Part shown: positions 1-5,826 of the stretch, one piece after another
Numbering within the stretch: position 1 is the stretch's first letter
Layout: every line of letters begins with the position of its first letter
Source: Alphaproteobacteria bacterium
GTDB taxonomy: Bacteria; Pseudomonadota; Alphaproteobacteria; Rhodospirillales; Magnetospirillaceae
DNA: 9,139 bases
Direction of reading: 5' to 3'
Assembly (NCBI GenBank): GCA_015232485.1
Contig: JADFZP010000101.1
Span: forward strand, 1 to 9,139
Program-made: the position numbers and the translations under genes
The notes under the pieces: generated by a model
The model's input: the letters and a program-made list of their open reading frames with translations, nothing else
What the model was told of the DNA's origin: nothing
Databases searched by the model: none

Positions 1-305
1 TTCGCCATGGCGGGCTGGCCATCGCGCTGCTGCATCTCGTGCCCGTCGCCTCGTTCGCGGTCGCCAATCTGGTGATCGGCGCCTCGCGCGTACGCTTCGT
101 GGTGTTCGCCGCCGCGACCACCCTGGCCATGCTGCCGATCGCCGCCGCCCTGGCGCTGCTGGGGGACAGGCTGGCCGAGACGGCGCGCGACCCCACGGCG
201 ACGTCGAACGCGGTCGGCGCCATCGGTCTGGCGATGGCGCTCGCCCTGATCGCCACTTCGCTGGCCCGGCGGGTGGCCCGCGCCTCGGGAGCGCGCCCAC
301 GATGA
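1..305 (+). CDS. VTT/TVP38-TMEM64 (DedA-like) membrane protein, C-terminal fragment
   Basis: The reading frame is open from the first complete codon at position 3 to a TGA at 303-305, so the 5' end lies outside the window. About 100 residues are visible. They are strongly hydrophobic: one segment runs from GGLAIALLHLVPV to VANLVIGAS, a second is FVVFAAATTLAMLPIAAALAL, and a third near the C-terminus is AIGLAMALALIATSLA, followed by an Arg-rich cytoplasmic tail. The pattern of 'LVPVASFAVANLVIGASRVRF' followed by a Pro-containing helix and 'LGDRL' resembles the end of the VTT (SNARE-associated) domain of TVP38/TMEM64 proteins. In many proteobacteria this domain is fused behind a phospholipase D domain and encoded next to an EEP-fold hydrolase, as here; whether PLD is present upstream cannot be seen. 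The stop overlaps the next start (ATGA), indicating translational coupling. Family membership is judged from pattern only. Confidence 0.7.
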   Translation, partial: RHGGLAIALLHLVPVASFAVANLVIGASRVRFVVFAAATTLAMLPIAAALALLGDRLAETARDPTATSNAVGAIGLAMALALIATSLARRVARASGARPR

Positions 306-1093
306 GCGACGCGGTGCTGGCCCTCGCGGCGCTCAGCTACAATATTCATAGTTGCGTCGGCACCGACCGGCATTACCGCCCCGATCGCGTCGTCGAGCTG
401 GTGCGATCGCTCAACTGCGACGTGGTCGGCTTGCAGGAGGTGGACCTGCGCGCGCGGGCCGAGGACCGCGAGCAGATCGACTTCATCGCCGACCGGCTGG
501 GGATGCAGGCGGTGTCCGGCCCCAACATGGTCGATCATCGCGGCCATTTCGGCAACGCGCTGCTCACCCGCCTGCCGGTGCGTTCGGTGCGGCGCACCGA
601 TCTCAGCGTCGGCGGCGCCGAGCCGCGCGGCATGATCAACGCGGTGCTTGAACTCGATGGGCTGCTGTTCCGGGCGGTGGTCGCCCATCTTGGACTGGGC
701 GCGGCCGAAAGGCGTGAACAAGTGCGCCGCCTGCTTCAGGTTCTCGACGAGGGCGCCAGCGACCTGCCCACCCTGGTGATGGGCGACTTCAACGAGTGGA
801 AGCCCAACGGCGGCGCCCTGCGTGGCATCGATCGGCGGTTCGGCCAGTCGCTGGCGCCGCGCACCTTCCCTTCGCGTTTTCCGCTGCTGCCGCTCGACCG
901 GATCTGGGTGTGGCCGCGCGCCGGCCTGAAGCGCATCAGCGTCCATGGCGAAGCGGCGGCGCGGGTCGCCTCGGACCATCTGCCGGTCAGGGCGGAAGTG
1001 GCCTGGGATGCCCGCGATCTGCCGCAAGCGTGGAAGGATGCTTGCCTCAAAAATGGAGGTATTCATTTGCGCCAAAGTGGTGGACAAGGATAA
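302..1093 (+). CDS. Endonuclease/exonuclease/phosphatase (EEP) family metal-dependent hydrolase
   Basis: A 263-residue protein with the complete EEP (DNase I-like) active-site set in order: Asn14 in SYNIHSC, Glu46 in GLQEVD, Asn85 in GNALLTR, His129 in VVAHLGL, Asp162/Asn164 in GDFNEW, Asp199 in LDRIWV, and Asp225-His226 in ASDHLP. These bind Mg2+ and catalyse phosphodiester or phosphomonoester hydrolysis in the family, which includes AP endonucleases, sphingomyelinases and inositol phosphatases. The substrate cannot be assigned. No signal peptide is visible, so a cytoplasmic or membrane-associated location is likely. About 30 residues follow the last motif and are not conserved. The ATG overlaps the upstream stop by 4 bp (ATGA), which fixes the start and implies an operon with the VTT membrane protein; that pairing hints at phospholipid or lipid head-group metabolism (inference). 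No convincing terminator follows the stop. Confidence 0.88.
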   Translation: MSDAVLALAALSYNIHSCVGTDRHYRPDRVVELVRSLNCDVVGLQEVDLRARAEDREQIDFIADRLGMQAVSGPNMVDHRGHFGNALLTRLPVRSVRRTDLSVGGAEPRGMINAVLELDGLLFRAVVAHLGLGAAERREQVRRLLQVLDEGASDLPTLVMGDFNEWKPNGGALRGIDRRFGQSLAPRTFPSRFPLLPLDRIWVWPRAGLKRISVHGEAAARVASDHLPVRAEVAWDARDLPQAWKDACLKNGGIHLRQSGGQG

Positions 1094-1183
1094 TCACCCG
1101 ACCGGGCCGTTGATCTCCCTATTTTGGACACTACATATCCCGCCATGAGGCAGGACAAGTGCCGCTTCCTCTTGACCCTTACC

Positions 1184-1217
1184 TACTACCATCGAGTCAC
1201 ATTCCCTATGTGGTAGT
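1184..1217. repeat. TGGTAGT inverted repeat in RR1 leader
   Basis: TACTACCA at 1184-1191 is the reverse complement of TGGTAGT(G) at 1211-1217, and CACAT (1198-1202)/ATGTG (1208-1212) form an inner stem around a 5-nt TCCCT loop. A further copy, TGGTAGTA at 1313-1320, overlaps the proposed GTG start of RR1 and is a perfect 8-nt complement of 1184-1191. This could be an operator or an RNA structure in the RR1 leader; function is inferred only. Confidence 0.35.
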
Positions 1218-1299
1218 GCTTACGGAGTATTCTCCAAAAGATGGGTTATTTTCCGGGCACGTTAACGCTATACCAATATTGCGTCAAAGGCGAACGCAC

Positions 1300-1303
1300 G
1301 AGG
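1300..1303 (+). promoter_or_regulatory. Ribosome binding site fixing the RR1 start
   Basis: GAGG at 1300-1303 lies 8 nt before GTG at 1312-1314. Starting there puts the receiver's first beta strand (VVLIADDH) at the N-terminus, as in NarL/FixJ regulators. It is preferred over the in-frame GTG at 1159, whose extra 51 residues look like translated leader. Confidence 0.65.
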
Positions 1304-1311
1304 CTGTAAAC

Positions 1312-1980
1312 GTGGTAGTACTCATCGCTGACGACCATGCCCTGTTCCGCTATGGCATCTCTCTGGCCCTCGAGGAACTGTATGACGATGTCACCATCCT
1401 GCAGGCCAGCACGTCCGACGAGGCCCGCAAGCTGGCGCAGGAGACGCCGGGAATCACGCTGATTCTGCTCGACCTGATGATGCCCGGATTGAATGGCATC
1501 GCCGACCTGAAAGGCTTTATCGAGGATCTGCCCAAGGTCCCCGTGGTGGTGGTGTCGGGTTCGCGCCAGCGCTCGACGATCCGGGCGTCGATCGAGGCCG
1601 GGGCGCGCGGCTACATCCTGAAATCCTCGAATGGCGAGATCTTGAAGCACGTCCTGCCGCTGGTGCTGTCGGGCGAGCTATACGTTCCCGGCCAAGCGGT
1701 CACCCCCGAGGAGATGGGGAGCGGCGATATGGAGCCCTCGTCCTTTGACGACGGCGATTTCCATCACGATTTCAAGTCGCTGACCCCGCGCGAGACGCAG
1801 GTTCTAAAGCTGCTCACGCTGGGTTACTCGAACAAGGAGATCGCCCGCTCGTTGGGGATGCTCGAGGGCACGGTCAAGGTCCACGTCAAGTCGATCATGA
1901 AGAAGCTTGGCGTCAACAACCGCACCCAGGCGGCCATCGCCGCCAACCGCAGCTTCCGCCAGCAATCGACGATCGGCTGA
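1312..1980 (+). CDS. RR1: LuxR/NarL-family response regulator with intact receiver
   Basis: A 222-residue cytoplasmic transcription factor: receiver domain (about 1-120), acidic linker (about 132-154), LuxR-type helix-turn-helix (about 157-211). All receiver signature residues are present: Asp7-Asp8 (IADDH), phospho-acceptor Asp54 (LILLDLMMPG), Ser82 (VVVSG) and Lys104 (GYILK). The output domain is canonical: LTPRETQVL, GYSNKEIARSLG, then a recognition helix around GTVKVHVKSIMKKLG. Length matches the family. The GTG start at 1312 is chosen for its GAGG site and domain fit. The gene runs head-on into the hybrid kinase gene, with only 6 bp between the two stop codons, so the kinase is the obvious candidate phosphodonor (inference). 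The leader upstream is less GC-rich than the coding DNA and contains TGGTAGT repeats, one overlapping the start codon. Targets are unknown; the closest named homologue cannot be identified without a search. Confidence 0.9.
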   Translation: MVVLIADDHALFRYGISLALEELYDDVTILQASTSDEARKLAQETPGITLILLDLMMPGLNGIADLKGFIEDLPKVPVVVVSGSRQRSTIRASIEAGARGYILKSSNGEILKHVLPLVLSGELYVPGQAVTPEEMGSGDMEPSSFDDGDFHHDFKSLTPRETQVLKLLTLGYSNKEIARSLGMLEGTVKVHVKSIMKKLGVNNRTQAAIAANRSFRQQSTIG

Positions 1981-1986
1981 CCCCCC

Positions 1987-3585
1987 TCAAGGGCGCGGTC
2001 CCGTCCGGCCCACGGCCTCGGCCATGGCGACGCGGAGGCGCGCCGTGTCGAGGGGCTTGAGCAGCACCGGGTGACGCCAGACCTTGTCGAGGCCCTGGCA
2101 ATCTCCCGTGAACAGGATCGCCGGCACCTTGATGCCCAGGCCGTCGTTGATCGCAGCGATCGCCGCTTCACCGTCCTGTCGGCCCAAGCGAAGATCCGAG
2201 AGCACCAGATCGGGCTCCAGACCCTCGGCGATCAGCGAGGCGACGACCCGCTCGCCGGTCGATCCGGTCACCGCGCGCACACCCCAATCCTCGAACAGCA
2301 GCGTCAGCCCGGCCAGGATGTCGGCGTCGTCGTCGACCACCGCCACCACCAGGCCGGAGACGTCCGGGGCGTCCTCGACCTCGTCGCGCCCCATTTCCGG
2401 CGCGGCGGTGAAAGCCGGCTCGATCAGCGGCACCTCGACGGCGAAGACCGAGCCCTTGCCGCGCACCGACCGCACGTCGAGCGGATGCTGCAGCAGCCGC
2501 GCCAAGCGCTGCACGATGGCCAATCCCAACCCCACCCCAGATTTGCGGTCCGAGCCGCCCTCGCCGCGGTAGAACTCCTCGAAGATCGCGAGGCGCTGGT
2601 CCTCGGCGATGCCCGGCCCGGTGTCCCACACCTCGATGCGCAGGCGCCCGCCGCGACGGCGGCAGCCCAGCAGGATCTTGCCATGCTGGGTGTAGCGCAC
2701 GGCGTTGCTGATGAAATTGCGCAGGATGCGGGCGAGCAGCTTGGGATCGCTCGACACCGTGGCGCTGGACGGCACGACCCTGAGCGCCACGCCCGCCGCG
2801 GCCGCTTGCGGGCCGAATTCCATTTCGAGCGGCTCGAACAGGTCGCCGATCTGGACATCGGTCCTGTCGGCCTTGAGCACGCCGGCATCGGCGCGCGACA
2901 CGTCGAGCAGGGCCTCGAACATGTCCTCCATGGTCTTGAGGGCGGACTTGATGTTGTGCAGCACCGAGCGCGGCCGGTCGCCCACGAGATGGGCGTCGAT
3001 CGCCGAGACGAACAGGGCCAGCGCCTGAAGCGGCTGGCGCAAATCATGGCTGGCCGCCGCGAAGAAACGCATGCGCGCGCGGATGGTGCGCTCGGCCCGC
3101 TCGCGCGCGGCGTTCAGTTCCTGCTGCCGGCGCTTCTGGTCGCTGAGATCCTGAAAGACCACCAGGCGCCCGGTCCGGCCGCCGCCGGTTGGCAAGGCCT
3201 GGGCCGATCCCAACACCCAGAAGGGGCTGCCGTCGGCGCGCCGCATGCGGATCTCGACCCGACGCACCCCGCCCGACCGCCGCATCTCGTCGTCGTACTC
3301 GTCATAGGCGTGGGGGTCGAAGATGAATTCCGAGAAGGGGCGGCCGACGAGCGCTTCCGCCGGCGCGCCCAGCACCTCGGCGGCCGCCGGGTTGACCTCG
3401 CTCACCACCTCGTCGGGTCCGATCAGCATCAGCGGCACCGGCATCGTGGCGGTGATCAGCCGTTGGCGCGCCTCGCTGTCGCGCAGTTCGGCGACCGCGT
3501 CGCGGCCTTGGGGGAATCCGTCGATGTCGTCAGGCTGGGTCACCCAAAGACTCTGGTCGAAAATGCCAGCCTCGGCAACCGCCAA
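1987..3585 (-). CDS. PAS-containing hybrid histidine kinase / response regulator
   Basis: A protein of up to 532 residues with no membrane segments, hence a predicted soluble sensor. Order of domains: PAS with PAC-like end (about 40-150), short charged coiled linker (150-172), HisKA with phospho-acceptor His180 in AASHDLRQPLQAL, HATPase_c (about 277-388) with N box Asn290/Asn294 (RNFISNAVRYT), G1 DTGPGI (321-326) and G2 GVGLGL (350-355), then a C-terminal receiver (about 412-527) with acidic cluster 418-420 (VDDD), Asp464 (VLSDLRLG), Thr493 and Lys510 (LLKPLD). All catalytic residues appear intact, so kinase and internal phosphotransfer are plausible. No HPt domain is encoded in the window. 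The PAS ligand cannot be read. The longest start is TTG at 3585, 18 nt after an in-frame stop at 3604-3606, with no good ribosome site; GTG at 3543 is an alternative. It is flanked by three LuxR-type regulators, convergent with RR1 and divergent from RR2. Confidence 0.92.
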   Translation of the reverse strand: MAVAEAGIFDQSLWVTQPDDIDGFPQGRDAVAELRDSEARQRLITATMPVPLMLIGPDEVVSEVNPAAAEVLGAPAEALVGRPFSEFIFDPHAYDEYDDEMRRSGGVRRVEIRMRRADGSPFWVLGSAQALPTGGGRTGRLVVFQDLSDQKRRQQELNAARERAERTIRARMRFFAAASHDLRQPLQALALFVSAIDAHLVGDRPRSVLHNIKSALKTMEDMFEALLDVSRADAGVLKADRTDVQIGDLFEPLEMEFGPQAAAAGVALRVVPSSATVSSDPKLLARILRNFISNAVRYTQHGKILLGCRRRGGRLRIEVWDTGPGIAEDQRLAIFEEFYRGEGGSDRKSGVGLGLAIVQRLARLLQHPLDVRSVRGKGSVFAVEVPLIEPAFTAAPEMGRDEVEDAPDVSGLVVAVVDDDADILAGLTLLFEDWGVRAVTGSTGERVVASLIAEGLEPDLVLSDLRLGRQDGEAAIAAINDGLGIKVPAILFTGDCQGLDKVWRHPVLLKPLDTARLRVAMAEAVGRTGPRP

Positions 3586-3852
3586 GGCGCCAGCGGGCCT
3601 ACCCTACCCCCTATGGCCGAGCCGATCCCCTGGACGGCGCGACGGAAGTCATCCGCATGCTCCGCCGAAGGCCATGGCGGATAGGCGCCGAAACCTTGGA
3701 CGCAACACGCTGTTGTCGCTGTCGAGGCCCGGAAGAGGACCGGCTTCGGCGCGCCGTGGCTTTGGCGAGTCGGGCCGCCATCGGGAAACGGTCGGGAGGC
3801 GGTGCATGCCGAGAAAGATAAAGCAGGGTCCCCAGGCGGGCGAGGTTGGGTG
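3586..3852. promoter_or_regulatory. Divergent intergenic region between hybrid kinase and RR2
   Basis: About 267 bp between two divergently transcribed starts, so it must contain or pass both promoters unless one is read through. An inverted repeat CAACA-cgc-TGTTG at 3703-3715 and a CTACC tandem near 3602-3611 are visible. No near-consensus sigma-70 or -24/-12 promoter stood out on either strand. Confidence 0.4.
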
Positions 3853-4572
3853 ATGAGCGAACTCGCGACGGAAATCATGCCGACCCCCGCGCCGCCGGCG
3901 GCCGTGGTGGTCGAGGATCCGCGGCTGGCCGAGGACATCGCCCAGCATTTCGACCCCGAGGAGCGAAGGCGTATCACGGTCTATGACGACGCCCGCATCC
4001 TGGTCGACCATCCGGAACAGGTCGGCGAGGACGTGGCCATCGTCTCGTTCCACGTCATGCGCAATCTGGCCAAGGTCCATCTCGAGGCCCTGACCGAATT
4101 CTGCCGGCGCCACAAGGTGGTGCTTTTGATTCGGTCGCAGGACTTCCTCGACGCGGTGGCCTATTTGGAATTGGCGGACGGCGTGGTGTTCCAGGACGCC
4201 ACCCTGCACCGGCTGAAGGATATCCTGACCCTGTCGACGGCGGGATACTCCATCCTGCCCTCGGCCGCCGTGATGGACATCGTCACCGACCGCCTGCGCA
4301 TCGACACGATCGCCAGGCTGTCGCCGGTCGAATTGTCGATCCTCGACCAGATCCGGCTGGCCAAGACCAATCGGGCGATCGCCCGCAGCCTCGGCCTGAC
4401 CGAGGCCAATGTGAAGACCAAGGTGCGGGCGATCCTGAAGGCGCTGAAGTTCCAGAACCGTACCGAGGCGGCGGTGTTCGCGGCCCGCCAGGGGGACAGC
4501 ATCCGCGACATCGCCAAGCGGCGCTCCGAGGAGGTCGAGACCGACGCCGAAGGCGTGCCGTTGCGGCATTGA
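3853..4572 (+). CDS. RR2: LuxR-family regulator with degenerate (pseudo-) receiver
   Basis: A 239-residue protein with the shape of a NarL/FixJ regulator: receiver-like domain (about 16-135), LuxR-type helix-turn-helix (about 156-211), then a charged tail ending near RSEEVETDAEG. The receiver fold is recognisable (beta-1 AAVVVED, beta-3 VAIVSF, beta-4 VVLLIRS, beta-5 GVVFQD), but key residues are missing. The position of the phospho-acceptor Asp falls at Ser65-Phe66-His67 (VSFHVM), and the conserved Lys is Gln114. Only Glu21-Asp22 remain of the acidic pocket. The output domain is also unusual: RLAKTN replaces the usual LGxSN turn, and the recognition helix reads EANVKTKVRAILKAL. Phosphorylation at the normal site is therefore unlikely; activity may depend on protein level, ligand or dimerisation with RR1/RR3 (inference). 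Start: ATG 3853 with GAGG 7 nt upstream; GTG 3850 is also possible. It is divergent from the kinase gene. Confidence 0.88.
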   Translation: MSELATEIMPTPAPPAAVVVEDPRLAEDIAQHFDPEERRRITVYDDARILVDHPEQVGEDVAIVSFHVMRNLAKVHLEALTEFCRRHKVVLLIRSQDFLDAVAYLELADGVVFQDATLHRLKDILTLSTAGYSILPSAAVMDIVTDRLRIDTIARLSPVELSILDQIRLAKTNRAIARSLGLTEANVKTKVRAILKALKFQNRTEAAVFAARQGDSIRDIAKRRSEEVETDAEGVPLRH

Positions 4573-4584
4573 GACGCCAAGAAA

Positions 4585-4608
4585 GGGCACCAAGGAAACT
4601 TGGTGCCC
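4585..4608. terminator. Hairpin terminator between convergent RR2 and RR3
   Basis: A perfect 10-bp inverted repeat GGGCACCAAG (4585-4594) and CTTGGTGCCC (4599-4608) with a 4-nt loop, GAAA on the plus strand. On the minus strand the stem is followed by TTTCTT, typical of an intrinsic terminator for RR3. On the plus strand no T run follows, so termination of RR2 there may be weaker. It lies 12 nt after the RR2 stop and 13 nt from the RR3 stop. Confidence 0.85.
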
Positions 4609-4621
4609 TGGGCGCCGTCGC

Positions 4622-5338
4622 TCAGGCTTGGCCGATCTCGACCGGCTGGCCACCGGGGCGGCGGCCCGTGGTGCGGATGGGGATGTTTTCGCTGGACAGG
4701 CCGTTGTTCAAGGCCCAGATCGCCGCCTGGGTGCGGTTGGCGGCGTTGATCTTCTTCAGCACGCCCTTCAGGTGGACCTTCACCGTCGCTTCGGTGATGC
4801 TCAGCTTCTTCGCGATCACCTTGTTGGGGTGGCCGTTGAGCAGGCAGCGCAGGATCTGCACCTCGCGTTCGGACAGCCCCTGCAAATCGGCCGAGGCCGT
4901 CACCGGCCGGTGGGTGTCGACCTGGCCCGAGACCAACAGGGCCGCCAGCCGCGTCGGGAAGACCTTTTCGCCCAGCAGGACCAGCTTGAGCGACTGCTTC
5001 AGCGCATCGGGGGAGATGTTCTTCAGCAAGTAGGCGTCGGCGCCCGCCTCGAAGCAGCGCGCCAGATGGTGAATGTTGCGCGTGGTGGCGGCGAGCACCA
5101 CCAGCTTGAGATCCGCGTATTTCTCGCGGAAGGCATGCAGCATGCTCATGTCGTCCGAGCCCGCGTCGAACTCCACCAGCGCGATCCGCGCCCGAAGGCC
5201 GGTCTCCAGCTTGGTGAGGCCTTCGGTCAGGCTGTCCGCCTCATCCGAGATCACGAACGGCGAATTGTCGAGCAGCCGCTTGAGACCTTCGCGGAAAAGT
5301 TTGTTCGCGTCGACGAGAAGGATTTCCACTTTGTCCAT
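4622..5338 (-). CDS. RR3: LuxR-family response regulator with altered acidic pocket
   Basis: A 238-residue protein: receiver (about 1-120), linker, LuxR-type helix-turn-helix (about 155-210), and a basic Gly/Pro-rich tail. Lys106 is conserved (AYLLKNIS), but the rest of the active site departs from consensus. The usual Asp-Asp pair is Asp10-Ala11 (LLVDANKLFREG). By spacing from beta-1, the phospho-acceptor position is Glu56 in ALVEFDAG, with Asp58 two residues later as an alternative. A Glu there can mimic phospho-Asp, so the protein may be constitutively active or use Asp58 (inference). The output domain is standard: GLSEREVQILRCLLNG, NKVIAKKLSI, EATVKVHLKGVLKKI, NRTQAAIWA, and is close to RR1's. 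Start: tandem ATGATG; the second (5338) is chosen because GGGGG lies 7 nt upstream, while 5341 would add one Met. It converges on RR2 across a hairpin terminator. Confidence 0.88.
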   Translation of the reverse strand: MDKVEILLVDANKLFREGLKRLLDNSPFVISDEADSLTEGLTKLETGLRARIALVEFDAGSDDMSMLHAFREKYADLKLVVLAATTRNIHHLARCFEAGADAYLLKNISPDALKQSLKLVLLGEKVFPTRLAALLVSGQVDTHRPVTASADLQGLSEREVQILRCLLNGHPNKVIAKKLSITEATVKVHLKGVLKKINAANRTQAAIWALNNGLSSENIPIRTTGRRPGGQPVEIGQA

Positions 5339-5484
5339 CATTGAACCCCCGTAGCTTCCGTTGCGGCCGGAAAGGGCCGATTGGTGAGGCCGGGGTTCGC
5401 CGGTTGCGGCACACCACCCCGTAGGAGCGTATTCGTGGGTCAATTTTTATCCGATGGAGCCGCCCGATCCCACCTTCTGTACGA

Positions 5485-5516
5485 GGTATGAAAGATGTTC
5501 ATTTTCGGTATGAACA
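5485..5516. repeat. GGTATGAA direct repeats and TGTTCA/TGAACA palindrome
   Basis: GGTATGAA occurs at 5485-5492 and 5507-5514, offset by 22 bp (two helical turns). Interleaved is a perfect 6-bp inverted repeat TGTTCA (5496-5501) and TGAACA (5511-5516). The layout resembles a dimeric transcription-factor site upstream of RR3; no known regulator is assigned. Confidence 0.4.
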
Positions 5517-5584
5517 AGCGCCGGAATGAAAACTCGGATACCAACAAGGTCGACACTCGCCCGGCGGCCTGAGAAAACCCCTTG

Positions 5585-5625
5585 GTACTTGGGGAATTAT
5601 TAACAGAATTTACAAATGTACTTGG
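5585..5625. repeat. GTACTTGG direct repeat pair
   Basis: An 8-bp sequence at 5585-5592 and again at 5618-5625, offset by 33 bp (about three helical turns), separated by AT-rich DNA. Possible regulator sites for RR3; the second copy borders the T-rich tail of the tRNA terminator. Confidence 0.35.
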
Positions 5626-5676
5626 AAAACGGCAGCCGATAGCGCCGTCGCGCAACCCAGGGGCTGCGCCATCGGC
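5624..5676 (-). terminator. Probable terminator after tRNA-His
   Basis: On the minus strand GCCGATGGCGC (5676-5666) pairs with GCGCTATCGGC (5645-5635): an 11-bp stem with one G-U pair and a 20-nt loop. GTTTTCC (5630-5624) follows 4 nt after the stem. The pairing is better on this strand (plus strand has an A-C mismatch), fitting termination of the tRNA transcript about 28 nt after its 3' end. The long loop and short T run lower certainty. Confidence 0.6.
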
Positions 5677-5704
5677 GAATCATGACCGGAGGATGGAAGG
5701 GGAA

Positions 5705-5782
5705 TGGGGCGAGTGAGCGGAATCGAACCGCCGACATCCAGAACCACAATCTGGCGCTCTAACCAACTGAGCTACACCCGCC
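5705..5782 (-). tRNA. tRNA-His (anticodon GTG)
   Basis: The minus strand folds as a full cloverleaf. The acceptor stem is GCGGGTG/CACTCGC with one G-U pair, followed by U8 A9 and a D arm GCTC/GAGC. The anticodon stem is CCAGA/TCTGG around loop TTGTGGT (anticodon GTG). The variable loop has 5 nt, and the T arm is GGCGG-TTCGATT-CCGCT. The 3' CCA is encoded (5707-5705). The histidine identity pair is present: an encoded extra G at -1 (5782) opposite discriminator C73 (5708). Some alphaproteobacterial lineages have lost both. The gene lies 44 nt behind the aminotransferase stop on the same strand, with a likely promoter in the gap. Automated callers may place the 5' end at 5781. Confidence 0.97.
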
Positions 5783-5795
5783 ACAGAGCCCGATC

Positions 5796-5823
5796 TTTAG
5801 ACCGAAACGCGGCGCCTCGTCAA
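5796..5823 (-). promoter_or_regulatory. Candidate sigma-70 promoter for tRNA-His
   Basis: On the minus strand TTGACG (5823-5818) and TCTAAA (5801-5796) are separated by 16 bp, matching 5/6 and 4/6 of the -35/-10 consensus. The -35 begins 3 nt after the aminotransferase stop. Thirteen nt separate the -10 from G-1, leaving room for a very short leader. The base composition after the -10 (GATCGGGC) is GC-rich, as in stringently controlled stable-RNA promoters. Confidence 0.55.
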
Positions 5824-5826
5824 GGG

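Larger units (their letters stand above)
5342..5704. other. AT-richer intergenic region upstream of RR3
   Basis: About 360 bp with no supported gene. On the minus strand it must carry the RR3 promoter; TTGACC on that strand at 5437-5442 could be a -35 element, but no good -10 follows. It holds GGTATGAA twice (5485-5492, 5507-5514), an inverted pair TGTTCA/TGAACA (5496-5516), GTACTTGG twice (5585-5592, 5618-5625), and, at the tRNA side, the hairpin described separately. A 71-codon open frame on the minus strand (5440-5655) shows no domain, ribosome site or codon character to support it. Confidence 0.5.

Noticed and set aside
1094..1150. Possible terminator after the EEP gene and possible sigma-70 promoter (TTGATC near 1110)
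   Set aside because: The CCCG/GGG pairing is too short for a terminator, and no -10 at 16-18 bp scored above 3 of 6 matches.
1159..1311. N-terminal extension of RR1 from GTG 1159
   Set aside because: The extra 51 residues have no receiver-family match, the DNA is less GC-rich with poor codon character, and a GAGG site precedes GTG 1312 exactly where the receiver begins.
2071..3684. A long plus-strand open frame antisense to the hybrid kinase
   Set aside because: Its translation is rich in His, Arg, Gly and Gln with no domain, as expected for the reverse frame of a GC-rich gene; the minus-strand frame has full PAS, HisKA, HATPase and receiver motifs.
3649..4653. A 334-codon minus-strand open frame opposite RR2
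   Set aside because: Low-complexity shadow composition; RR2 on the plus strand has receiver-like and HTH domains and a ribosome site.
5579..5594. CCCC/GGGG hairpin around GTAC followed on the minus strand by GTTTTC
   Set aside because: The stem is only 4 bp before mismatches; the stronger hairpin at 5635-5676 explains termination better.
5440..5655. A 71-codon minus-strand open frame in the region upstream of RR3
   Set aside because: No ribosome site or domain; it covers repeats and part of the tRNA terminator.
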